This document shows, in pieces, positions 1 through 5,509 of a stretch of DNA of 8,966 bases. The notes under the pieces were generated by a model. It made no database searches, had not been told where the DNA came from, and saw nothing but the letters and a program-made list of their open reading frames with translations. The stretch is from Dehalococcoidia bacterium (GTDB lineage: Bacteria > Chloroflexota > Dehalococcoidia > Dehalococcoidales > DAOWKM01), in contig DAOWKM010000053.1 of the NCBI GenBank assembly GCA_030643695.1, positions 1 through 8,966 on the forward strand. Direction: 5' to 3'. The number at the start of each line of letters is the position of its first letter. Within the stretch, counting starts at the first letter, position 1. The position numbers and the translations under genes were made by a program.

Positions 1-81
1 CCTATTACCCTTAATATAACCTGCCCTAACTGTGGCACGAATATAGAATTTGCCATTATCGGTAAAGAGAAGCCAGGGTGA
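1..81 (+). CDS. C-terminal end of an unidentified protein with a CPNCG knuckle (partial)
   Basis: An open frame enters from the left edge and ends at TGA 79-81, giving the last 26 residues. They include ITCPNCGTNIEF, a CxxC zinc-knuckle half like those in small zinc ribbons. Only one CxxC pair is visible, so the partner cysteines, if any, lie outside the window. The frame converges on the minus-strand dehydrogenase gene, with 44 nt between the two stops. The family cannot be named from so little. The support is the uninterrupted frame, the plausible composition and the CPNCG motif; a chance open frame of this length is possible. Confidence 0.4.
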   Translation, partial: PITLNITCPNCGTNIEFAIIGKEKPG

Positions 82-125
82 TGGTGCCGATAATATGAAG
101 TCTTAGAGAATCTGTGAAGTAGAAG

Positions 126-935
126 CTATCGGCCCTCCGCCAATTTCTTGTCCAGGATTTTTGGTGCCTCATTTAGCAGCCGGTAGTTTATATCCCTGAT
201 AACCTCAAAAATCTGCAGCGGCAAACCTTGCTCAGTTATAAAGCTGATAAAGGCATCCAAATCCTTGGGTAGACACTCATCCCGAAATCCTCTGCTGTTG
301 GGGTTGACAACTAGCTCATCACTATCCCCAATCCTGGGGTCCAGAGAGACTCCTTGCCTGACCTGCTCGTAGTCTACCCCCAAAGCATTACAGGCATCAA
401 ATATTTCATTGGCGTAGGTGATTTTCATTGCCAGGAAACAGTTGGCCGCATATTTAATCATTTCAGCGGTGATGGAATCGGTAATAATTAGTTGTGGTAT
501 GCAGGCTCTTGATGCCCTATAGGCATCGGCTACTATCTCTCCTATCCACTTGGCATCAGCGCCGACTACCACGCGATGGGGTTTTAGGGCATCCTCAAAG
601 GCGCAGTGTCCTCTAAGGAATTCAGGATTATAAGCAAAAGCCGTTTGAGGCCAGCATTGCTGGAAGCCTCTGGTTGTCCCGGGGAGTATAGTCGACCGAA
701 TACATACTATCTGGTCTGAGAGCTGGGGAATGAGTTCGGTTAGAACCGTTTGTAATGCAGTTAGGTCATTCCGCCCATCTACTGTTGGCGTAGGAACACA
801 GACGAAGACGAGAGTGCACTTGTTGAGTGCGAATGTATCGTGGTATCCTTTGAAAGGGTCATAAATTACTACATCCTGAAATAAGCTGGCAGTTGCTTGC
901 CCAGTGATTCCATATCCGATAATACCTACCTTCAT
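126..935 (-). CDS. Short UDP-glucose/GDP-mannose dehydrogenase family protein lacking the C-terminal domain
   Basis: Predicted cytosolic NAD-dependent oxidoreductase of the nucleotide-sugar 6-dehydrogenase family, 269 aa. Visible motifs are the Rossmann GYGITG (residues 7-12), FVCVPTPT (44-51), STILPGTT (81-88), NPEFLRG (103-109), the central-domain helix AEMIKYAAN (157-165) with the conserved Lys161 and Asn165, RIG (201-203), and ECLPKD (220-225) with Cys221 at the position of the catalytic thiol. Full-length members have roughly 400-450 residues. This one ends soon after the central domain, so the C-terminal domain that helps bind the UDP-sugar is absent. The ATG at 935 was chosen because GAGAGGAG precedes it and the Rossmann strand begins at once. 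An upstream in-frame extension to 1073 has no family similarity. No partner genes of surface-sugar synthesis are visible. Family membership is fairly sure; the sugar substrate is unknown, and a GDP-mannose or UDP-ManNAc substrate is equally possible. Confidence 0.82.
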   Translation of the reverse strand: MKVGIIGYGITGQATASLFQDVVIYDPFKGYHDTFALNKCTLVFVCVPTPTVDGRNDLTALQTVLTELIPQLSDQIVCIRSTILPGTTRGFQQCWPQTAFAYNPEFLRGHCAFEDALKPHRVVVGADAKWIGEIVADAYRASRACIPQLIITDSITAEMIKYAANCFLAMKITYANEIFDACNALGVDYEQVRQGVSLDPRIGDSDELVVNPNSRGFRDECLPKDLDAFISFITEQGLPLQIFEVIRDINYRLLNEAPKILDKKLAEGR

Positions 936-1031
936 CAGTCTCCTCTCAATGATTAGTATTAAAGACGGTGTATAGTAACAGGCTCTTTCAAAAAAATCAA
1001 GACCCCCATAATTGCTAAGGTGCAGATGAAG

Positions 1032-1062
1032 TTGTCTCTGCTTAGGGTATAGAGGGTATAAT
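1032..1062 (+). promoter_or_regulatory. Possible sigma-70-type promoter of the symporter gene
   Basis: A perfect TATAAT lies at 1057-1062. The best -35 candidate is TTGTCT at 1032-1037, 19 bp upstream, which is longer than the ideal spacing. The predicted start near 1069 would give a leader of about 15 nt containing AAGGGG (1072-1077), 6 nt before the ATG at 1084. GGGTATA occurs twice in tandem (1045-1051 and 1054-1060), the second copy contributing to the -10. An interrupted dyad, CTAAG..CAGA / TCTG CTTAG (1015-1045), overlaps the -35. The -10 is good, but the -35 is weak. Confidence 0.4.
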
Positions 1063-1083
1063 TGATTAACCAAGGGGAATAGA

Positions 1084-2478
1084 ATGGTTGAGTTAGGGAT
1101 TATTGTTGTTTATTTTCTGGTTATGCTTGCCATAGGAGTGGTGAGCAGAAGACAGGCGGGGGAGGTTGATGATTTTTTTGTTGCCGGCAGGAGGGGTTCC
1201 TCCTTGCTTATTACCGGTTCATTATTAGCTACTATTGTTGGTGGCTCAGCCACGGTGGGTATGGCTGGGTTAGGTTTTACCCAGGGTTTAACCGGGGTGT
1301 GGTGGTTATTAGTTAGCAGTATCGGGCTGGTGGTTTTGGGCTTCTTTTTTGCTGAGAAGGTGAGGGAGTTTGGACTCTATACCCTCCCTGAGCTGGTAGA
1401 GAAGCAATATGATGGGCGAGTGGCTCTGGCTGCCTCAGTTCTTATCGTTGTTGCCTGGATAGGTGTTGTTGCCGCTCAAATTATAGCTTCAGGGAAAATA
1501 CTAGGCATACTGGGATTAGGCAGCCCTGCTCTGTGGATGGTGGTTTTCACTATAGTCTTTGTTGCCTATACCATACTGGGGGGTCAATATGCTGTTATTC
1601 GGACGGATACTCTGCAGGCAATAATAATCTTTGCCGGAATCTTTGGAGGATTGGCGCTATTGCTGTCACGTTTGGGGGGGCTAGGTGGATTACATCTCTC
1701 CCTTTCGCCAGATAAATTTGCTTTTCCACTCAGCTCTCAGTTTAGTGGGAAGGAGCTAATCTCATTCCTTTTGCTGGTCGGTTTAACCTATGTAGTCGGA
1801 CCTGATATGTATTCCCGGTTGTTTTGTGCTAAGGATGGTAAAACAGCCAGGGTCTCGGTATTCTGGACTGCCTTGCTTATTATTCCTTTTGCCTTTGGTA
1901 TTACCTTAATTGGCATGGGGGCATCAGTATTATTTCCTCAGATTTCACCGGAGCAAGCCTTTCCTACAGTAATAATGGAGGTTCTACCTCCTTTTCTAGG
2001 TGGTGTGGTCTTGGCTGCCTTACTCTGTGCGGTTATGTCTTCGGCTGATACCTGCTTATTAAGCGCTGCCACAATATTAACCGTAGATATAGTGGGGCGG
2101 TTTAGGCATTCACTTAGCCAGAAGAAAATCCTGCTTCTTTCTCGCTGGGGGATAGCAGTTCTAGGGTTGAGTTCTCTAATGCTGGCTTTAGCTCTAAAGG
2201 GGGTAATAAATGCTCTCCTTTTTGCTTATACCATATACACTTGTGGCTTAATTCTACCGGTGATTGCTGGTTTTTATAAGGGAAGGTTAAAAGTTACCCC
2301 TGTAGGAGCGTTAGCAGCGATTACGGGTGGGGGAGTGGCAGCTCTTATTAGCAAATTGTTTGACATAAAATATTTGGATTTAGGCAGCTTATTGATTAGC
2401 GGCTTGCTCCTTTTTATGGTAAGCTTCATTGACAATAGGGTGAAGGGTAAGAGGCTTGACGATGGGGAAAGTATCTAG
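1084..2478 (+). CDS. Sodium:solute symporter (SSS family) permease
   Basis: Integral membrane secondary transporter, 464 aa, expected to couple Na+ entry to uptake of a small organic solute. About 13 hydrophobic segments can be seen (near residues 3-20, 41-63, 71-90, 115-137, 147-168, 175-197, 224-240, 259-283, 296-330, 349-369, 373-396, 404-424 and 431-447), the usual LeuT-fold number for this family. Family marks are FFVAGRR (31-37) after the first helix, the signature GGQYAVIRTDTLQ (166-178), DMYSRLFCAKD (241-251), and MSSADT (318-323), whose Ser319/Ser320 occupy the position of the Na2 sodium-site serines. The ATG at 1084 follows AAGGGG at good spacing. The family is secure. The substrate (proline, pantothenate, sugar, carboxylate or other) cannot be read from sequence. 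The gene diverges from the dehydrogenase, and the end of its frame overlaps the predicted tRNA promoter. Confidence 0.9.
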   Translation: MVELGIIVVYFLVMLAIGVVSRRQAGEVDDFFVAGRRGSSLLITGSLLATIVGGSATVGMAGLGFTQGLTGVWWLLVSSIGLVVLGFFFAEKVREFGLYTLPELVEKQYDGRVALAASVLIVVAWIGVVAAQIIASGKILGILGLGSPALWMVVFTIVFVAYTILGGQYAVIRTDTLQAIIIFAGIFGGLALLLSRLGGLGGLHLSLSPDKFAFPLSSQFSGKELISFLLLVGLTYVVGPDMYSRLFCAKDGKTARVSVFWTALLIIPFAFGITLIGMGASVLFPQISPEQAFPTVIMEVLPPFLGGVVLAALLCAVMSSADTCLLSAATILTVDIVGRFRHSLSQKKILLLSRWGIAVLGLSSLMLALALKGVINALLFAYTIYTCGLILPVIAGFYKGRLKVTPVGALAAITGGGVAALISKLFDIKYLDLGSLLISGLLLFMVSFIDNRVKGKRLDDGESI

Positions 2479-2484
2479 TAAGAT
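2456..2484 (+). promoter_or_regulatory. Predicted promoter of tRNA-Val-tsaC-rpiB, across the end of the symporter gene
   Basis: TTGACG (2456-2461) and TAAGAT (2479-2484) are separated by exactly 17 bp. The start would be near 2491, about 5 nt before the mature tRNA 5' end, a typical short tRNA leader. The -35 lies within the last codons of the symporter gene and the -10 begins just after its stop. Read-through from the symporter is also possible, because no terminator is visible in the 17-nt gap. Confidence 0.5.
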
Positions 2485-2495
2485 TATCATCTGGT

Positions 2496-2572
2496 GGGCG
2501 GTTAGCTCAGTTGGTTAGAGCACTGCGTTGACATCGCAGAGGTCACTGGTTCAAGTCCAGTATCGCCCACCA
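2496..2572 (+). tRNA. tRNA-Val (anticodon GAC)
   Basis: A complete cloverleaf of 77 nt with encoded CCA can be drawn. The 7-bp acceptor stem pairs 2496-2502 with 2562-2568 (one G-U). The D arm is GCTC/GAGC (2505-2508 / 2518-2521). The anticodon stem CTGCG/CGCAG (2523-2527 / 2535-2539) encloses loop TTGACAT with GAC at 2530-2532. The variable loop has 5 nt. The T arm is ACTGG/CCAGT around TTCAAGT, the discriminator is A2569, and CCA is 2570-2572. GAC decodes GUC and GUU, so this is valine. It sits 17 nt after the symporter stop and 11 nt before tsaC. Confidence 0.97.
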
Positions 2573-2583
2573 TAGAGTAGTGC

Positions 2584-3222
2584 ATGACGACGCCTCTAGG
2601 TATTCAAAGGCAGATTGAGAGGGGTATTTCTACCCTTAAGCAGGGAGGGCTTGTTGCTTTCCCTACTGACACTGTTTACGGATTAGGGGCTTGCCTCAGC
2701 ATTCATCAGGCTGTGGAGCGGGTTTATCAGGTAAAGGAACGACCACGGAGTATAGCACTCCCCCTGCTTCTAGGTCGTATGTCCCAGATAAGCGAAGTTG
2801 CTGAGCCTGTGCCGCCAATCGCCTGGCTTTTAGCCGATAACTTCCTGCCCGGTGCCCTGACCATAGTTTTACATAAGTCTAAGTCAGTCCCTGACATTAT
2901 TACTGCTGGGGGTATAACTGTAGCCATTCGTATTCCAGCCCACCCTATCCCTGTTGCCCTCATTGAAGGTATGGGGGCACCTATTGTGGGCACAAGTGCC
3001 AATCTCAGTGGCAGGCCAAGTGCATTGGTGGCTGACGAGGTCTACTCTCAATTTGGCGATAAGATAGATTTAATTATTGATGGCGGTCAATGCCCGGGTG
3101 GGAAAGAATCCACTATAGTTGATGTCACCGGGGAAAAACCTGTAATTCTGCGAGAAGGTGCTATATCAAGAGAAGAACTCGAGCGAGTATGCAGGAACAT
3201 ATTGCTTAAGGAGGGAAGCTAA
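2584..3222 (+). CDS. tsaC: L-threonylcarbamoyladenylate synthase (TsaC/Sua5/YwlC family)
   Basis: Makes threonylcarbamoyl-AMP from threonine, bicarbonate and ATP, the first step of t6A37 modification of tRNAs that read ANN codons. The 212-aa protein is a single YrdC domain of the usual short length, without the extra Sua5 C-terminal domain. Motifs are FPTDTVYGLG (26-35), the KxR of KERPRS (51-56), FLPGALT (87-93), GTSANLSG (136-143) and KESTIVD (174-180), followed by the REG turn (190-192). The ATG at 2584 fits the domain start, but there is no clear Shine-Dalgarno sequence in the 11 nt between it and the CCA end of tRNA-Val. After tRNA 3' processing the message would be almost leaderless. 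The stop is 3 nt before the rpiB start. The family is secure. The modification does not target the adjacent tRNA-Val(GAC), so the neighbourhood is a translation theme rather than enzyme plus substrate. Confidence 0.93.
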   Translation: MTTPLGIQRQIERGISTLKQGGLVAFPTDTVYGLGACLSIHQAVERVYQVKERPRSIALPLLLGRMSQISEVAEPVPPIAWLLADNFLPGALTIVLHKSKSVPDIITAGGITVAIRIPAHPIPVALIEGMGAPIVGTSANLSGRPSALVADEVYSQFGDKIDLIIDGGQCPGGKESTIVDVTGEKPVILREGAISREELERVCRNILLKEGS

Positions 3223-3225
3223 GTA

Positions 3226-3660
3226 GTGCGTATTGCTATTGGCTGTGACCATCGTGGACTGAATCTCAAGCAATTTGTTATAAGGCTAATTACTGAAGCG
3301 GGGCATAGTTATCAGGACTTTGGCTGTTATACTGTTGACTCAGTAGACTACCCCGATATTGCTAAAAAGGTAGCTGAAGCGGTAACCACCGGTTATTTTG
3401 AATGTGGCATTCTGGTATGTGATACCGGTATCGGTATGAGTATTGCTGCCAATAAGGTTAAGGGGATAAGAGCCGCTCTATGTCGTAGTGCTTTTGATGC
3501 TCAGCGTGCCCGTCAGCACAATGATGCCAATATCCTTTGTTTAGGCGCAGAAGAAGGACAAGAGGCACTGCCTGAAATTGTAAAGGCGTTTCTTGCTCAT
3601 AAGTTTGAGGGGGGAAGGCACCGGCGCCGGCTAAACAAGATAAGAGATATAGAAGACTGA
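3226..3660 (+). CDS. rpiB: Ribose-5-phosphate isomerase B (RpiB/LacAB family)
   Basis: Interconverts ribose 5-phosphate and ribulose 5-phosphate in the non-oxidative pentose phosphate pathway; cytosolic. The 144-aa length is typical. Motifs are GCDHRG (6-11), VDYPD (40-44), the active-site strand GILVCDTGIGMSIAANK (61-77) with Cys65 and Thr67 at the catalytic and substrate-loop positions, GIRAALC (80-86), and ARQHNDANIL (95-104) with His98. The usual CGTG is CDTG here (Asp66). The start is GTG at 3226, supported by AAGGAGG at 3208-3214, which lies inside the end of tsaC; translational coupling is likely because only 3 nt separate the genes. The C-terminal tail is basic (RHRRR at 121-125). A LacA/LacB-like hexose phosphate isomerase is the alternative, but a single stand-alone copy argues for RpiB. 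Confidence 0.93.
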   Translation: MRIAIGCDHRGLNLKQFVIRLITEAGHSYQDFGCYTVDSVDYPDIAKKVAEAVTTGYFECGILVCDTGIGMSIAANKVKGIRAALCRSAFDAQRARQHNDANILCLGAEEGQEALPEIVKAFLAHKFEGGRHRRRLNKIRDIED

Positions 3661-3670
3661 TTTACCCAAT

Positions 3671-3695
3671 ATAGTTGACAATAAACCCCAACTAT
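3671..3695 (+). repeat. 7-bp inverted repeat overlapping the ilv promoter (possible operator)
   Basis: ATAGTTG (3671-3677) and CAACTAT (3689-3695) are perfect inverted copies separated by 11 nt. The left arm overlaps the first half of the -35, and the right arm reaches the TG of the extended -10. This placement would suit a dimeric regulator competing with RNA polymerase. Alternatively, in RNA reading out of rpiB, it could be a weak AT-rich hairpin before a T-rich run at 3702-3709. The repeat is seen directly; the function is inferred. Confidence 0.45.
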
Positions 3696-3703
3696 GCTAT
3701 GTT
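3675..3703 (+). promoter_or_regulatory. Predicted promoter of the ilvDBNC operon
   Basis: A consensus TTGACA -35 (3675-3680) lies 17 bp upstream of TATGTT (3698-3703), which is preceded by TGC (3695-3697), giving an extended -10. The expected start is G3710 or A3711. That is on or one base before the ATG of the leader peptide, so the operon mRNA would begin with little or no 5' leader. Confidence 0.75.
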
Positions 3704-3710
3704 TCTTTTG

Positions 3711-3755
3711 ATGAAAAGGCAGTATATTCTCTTGTCAGTTATCATTATCTGGTAA
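3711..3755 (+). CDS. Branched-chain amino acid leader peptide (attenuation control ORF)
   Basis: A 14-codon frame reads MKRQYILLSVIIIW and stops at TAA 3753-3755. Seven of eight consecutive codons (3726-3749: Ile Leu Leu Ser Val Ile Ile Ile) specify the end products of the operon downstream. This is the hallmark of ilv/leu attenuator leader peptides. It lies between a strong predicted promoter and a hairpin with a U-tract, directly before ilvD. No Shine-Dalgarno sequence precedes the ATG, and the predicted start of transcription coincides with it, so leaderless initiation is the simplest reading. A longer in-frame start at ATG 3699 lies within the -10 and would be used only on read-through RNA. 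The peptide presumably has no function except as a stalling site: scarcity of charged Ile, Leu or Val tRNA would halt the ribosome and favour antitermination. The composition and placement are seen; the mechanism is inferred by analogy with known ilv leaders. Confidence 0.8.
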   Translation: MKRQYILLSVIIIW

Positions 3756-3807
3756 AGCCGGTAAGTGGGTTCGTCTCCACTGGAGCCGTCCCCACGGGGG
3801 CGGTTTT
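3754..3807 (+). promoter_or_regulatory. ilv attenuator: candidate alternative RNA pairings
   Basis: Two exclusive sets of helices can be drawn. In the termination set, AGTGGG (3764-3769) pairs with TCCACT (3776-3781; one G-U), and the terminator stem forms at 3786-3803. In the antitermination set, AAAGCCG (3754-3760) pairs with CGGTTTT (3801-3807; one G-U) and GTGGG (3765-3769) pairs with CCCAC (3791-3795). These are nested and destroy both arms of the terminator. The outer 5' strand begins in the leader-peptide stop codon, so a ribosome finishing the peptide would cover it and let the terminator form. The pairings were drawn by eye; no folding energies were computed. Confidence 0.55.
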
Positions 3808-3815
3808 TAATTTTT
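3786..3815 (+). terminator. Rho-independent terminator of the ilv attenuator
   Basis: CCGTCCC (3786-3792) pairs with GGGGCGG (3797-3803), seven base pairs with one G-U, around the loop CACG. It is followed at once by TTTTT AA TTTTT (3804-3815). It lies after the leader peptide and 13 nt before the ilvD start codon, so it must be bypassed for the operon to be expressed. It could also stop read-through from tsaC-rpiB, for which no other terminator is visible. Confidence 0.85.
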
Positions 3816-3819
3816 GATT

Positions 3820-3825
3820 GGGGGA
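3820..3825 (+). promoter_or_regulatory. Ribosome binding site of ilvD
   Basis: GGGGGA precedes the ATG at 3829 by only 3 nt. It supports that start over an in-frame TTG at 3814, which would lie inside the terminator U-tract. The G-run could also pair with the C-run of the terminator arm (3790-3793), so the site may be partly masked in one RNA state. Confidence 0.55.
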
Positions 3826-3828
3826 AGT

Positions 3829-5496
3829 ATGAAAAGCGATGTTGTTAAGAAGGGTATAGAGCGGGCGCCACATCGGTCCTTATTATATGCCCTGGGCGTA
3901 ACGCCAGCAGAGATGGATAAACCCTTTATCGGTATCATCAATAGCTTTAGCGAGATTGTCCCCGGGCATATATATCTGCGAGATATTGCTGAGGCAGTCA
4001 AGGCAGGGGTGCGTAGCGGAGGGGGCGTTCCCTTTGAGGTTAATACTATTGCCGTGTGTGATGGTATTGCTATGAATCACCCCGGTATGAAGTATAGCCT
4101 ACCCAGCAGAGAGCTAATTGCTGACTCAGCGGAAATAATGGCTGAGGCTCATGCCTTTGATGCTCTAGTCTTCATTCCTAATTGTGACAAGATAACCCCT
4201 GGGATGCTTATGGCAGCAGTAAGGCTGAATTTACCAACTATCTTTATCAGCGGTGGCCCAATGCTGGCTGGGCGTCTATATAGTAATAATGGAGTTAAAC
4301 AGGTTGATGTTAGCTCTGTCTTTGAAGCAGTGGGGAGGGTAGCCGGGGGAGAAATGAGTAATGAGGATTTGGAACGGTTAGAGAGAGTGGCTTGCCCCGG
4401 TTGCGGTAGCTGCGCTGGAATGTTTACCGCTAATACTATGAATTGCTTAACCGAGGCGCTGGGAATGGGATTAGCTGGTAATGGTACCATCCCAGCGGTT
4501 GATGCCAGACGGATGCAACTAGCTAAGGATGCCGGGTATCAGGTCATGAAGCTTCTCGCTGATGACATTCGTCCCCGAGATATTATAACTAAAGATTCTA
4601 TTCATAATGCCTTTACCGTTGATATGGCATTAGGTGGTAGCACTAACTCAGTTTTGCATCTTATGGCAATAGCTCATGAGGCAGAGGTTGGTTTCCCCCT
4701 GCCAATGGTAAACGAGATAAGTAGGCGCACTCCTTGTCTATGTAAGCTGAGCCCAGCCGGTGAATATCATATTGAGGATTTAGACAAGGCTGGCGGCATA
4801 GTCGCTGTGATGAAGGAACTACAGGGATTATTGAACTTGGAGGCAAGAACAGTATCGGGGAAATCGGTGGCTCAGGTTATTGCTGACAGTCGGTTTATAG
4901 GTAAAAAGGTTATTCACTCTATCGCTGATGCTTACTCAGCTACCGGAGGCATTGCTATCCTTTTCGGCAATCTAGCTCCTGATGGAGCAGTGGTAAAGAG
5001 GTCAGCGGTAGACCCTTCAATGCTGGTTCATCAGGGTCCAGCCAGAGTATTTGATTCTGAAGAAGAGGTTACCACCGCCATTATCAACGGCAGTATAAAA
5101 TCAGGCGAAGTGGTAGTCATTCGTTACGAGGGACCTAAAGGAGGACCGGGAATGAGAGAAATGCTCACCCCTACCTCCCTGTTGAGTGGCATGGGTATGG
5201 ACAAAGAGGTCGTCCTTATCACTGACGGACGCTTTTCTGGAGCCACTCGTGGTGCTGCTATCGGGCATGTTTCCCCTGAGGCAGCAAGTAAAGGTCCTAT
5301 TGCCGCCTTAAGAGATGGGGATATAATTAAGATTGATATTCCCAATTATAGGCTTGAGGTCAAGCTTAGTGATAACGAGATGGCTGAGCGGCTGTCCCAG
5401 CTAGGTGAGTTTGAGCCTAAAGTAAAAACAGGTTATCTCAGGTATTATACCGAGAAGGTAGGCTCAGCTAGCACTGGAGCAGTGTTTAGCCAGTAA
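3829..5496 (+). CDS. ilvD: Dihydroxy-acid dehydratase
   Basis: Dehydrates 2,3-dihydroxyisovalerate and 2,3-dihydroxy-3-methylvalerate to the 2-oxo acids that precede valine (and leucine) and isoleucine; cytosolic iron-sulfur enzyme. The 555-aa length is normal for the family. Conserved elements are FIGIINSFSEIVPGH (33-47), AVCDGIAMNH (75-84), the signature NCDKITPG (118-125), CPGCGSCAGMFTANTMN (189-205), GGSTNSVLH (269-277), FGNLAPDGAVVK (379-390), GPKGGPGMREML (435-446) and TDGRFSGATRG (465-475). Cys77, Cys119 and Cys192 are at the cluster-ligand positions, Ser470 is the expected catalytic base, and Asp120/Lys121 lie near the metal site. It is the first structural gene after the attenuator, with 13 nt between its stop and ilvB. 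The cluster is probably oxygen-sensitive if it is the 4Fe-4S type, which would suit an anaerobe, but the cluster type cannot be read directly. All key residues are intact and the identity is near certain. Confidence 0.97.
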   Translation: MKSDVVKKGIERAPHRSLLYALGVTPAEMDKPFIGIINSFSEIVPGHIYLRDIAEAVKAGVRSGGGVPFEVNTIAVCDGIAMNHPGMKYSLPSRELIADSAEIMAEAHAFDALVFIPNCDKITPGMLMAAVRLNLPTIFISGGPMLAGRLYSNNGVKQVDVSSVFEAVGRVAGGEMSNEDLERLERVACPGCGSCAGMFTANTMNCLTEALGMGLAGNGTIPAVDARRMQLAKDAGYQVMKLLADDIRPRDIITKDSIHNAFTVDMALGGSTNSVLHLMAIAHEAEVGFPLPMVNEISRRTPCLCKLSPAGEYHIEDLDKAGGIVAVMKELQGLLNLEARTVSGKSVAQVIADSRFIGKKVIHSIADAYSATGGIAILFGNLAPDGAVVKRSAVDPSMLVHQGPARVFDSEEEVTTAIINGSIKSGEVVVIRYEGPKGGPGMREMLTPTSLLSGMGMDKEVVLITDGRFSGATRGAAIGHVSPEAASKGPIAALRDGDIIKIDIPNYRLEVKLSDNEMAERLSQLGEFEPKVKTGYLRYYTEKVGSASTGAVFSQ

Positions 5497-5509
5497 AGGG
5501 GAAACTATT

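Noticed and set aside
86..133. GCCGATA / TATCGGC inverted repeat between the converging genes as a shared terminator
   Set aside because: The arms are 34 nt apart, no T-tract follows on either strand, and the right arm overlaps the dehydrogenase stop codon.
936..1030. Promoter for the minus-strand dehydrogenase
   Set aside because: Reading the minus strand, candidates such as TTGATT with TATACA are 20 bp apart, and TTGAAA with TATACA only 11 bp; none is convincing.
936..1073. In-frame upstream extension of the minus-strand dehydrogenase by 46 residues
   Set aside because: The extension has no family similarity, and the ATG at 935 has a good Shine-Dalgarno sequence directly before the Rossmann strand.
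1533..1715. Small open frames inside or opposite the symporter, ilvD, ilvB and ilvC genes
   Set aside because: They overlap strongly supported genes, have no domain motifs, and reflect frame shadows of the real coding sequence.
2429..2434. TTGACA as a -35 for the tRNA
   Set aside because: No acceptable -10 is found at 16-18 bp; TTGACG at 2456 with TAAGAT is better placed.
3621..3630. CCGGCGCCGG palindrome near the end of rpiB as a terminator
   Set aside because: It is inside the coding region, allows only a three-pair stem with a normal loop, and has no T-tract.
3694..3711. ATG CTA TGT TTC TTT TGA as the leader peptide
   Set aside because: It lies in the promoter -10 region, upstream of the predicted transcription start, and has no branched-chain codon cluster.
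3661..3813. T-box riboswitch upstream of ilvD
   Set aside because: The leader is too short and lacks the T-box sequence and specifier stem; the leader peptide explains the arrangement better.
3814..3828. In-frame TTG start for ilvD adding five residues
   Set aside because: It falls in the terminator U-tract without a ribosome binding site; the ATG at 3829 follows GGGGGA.
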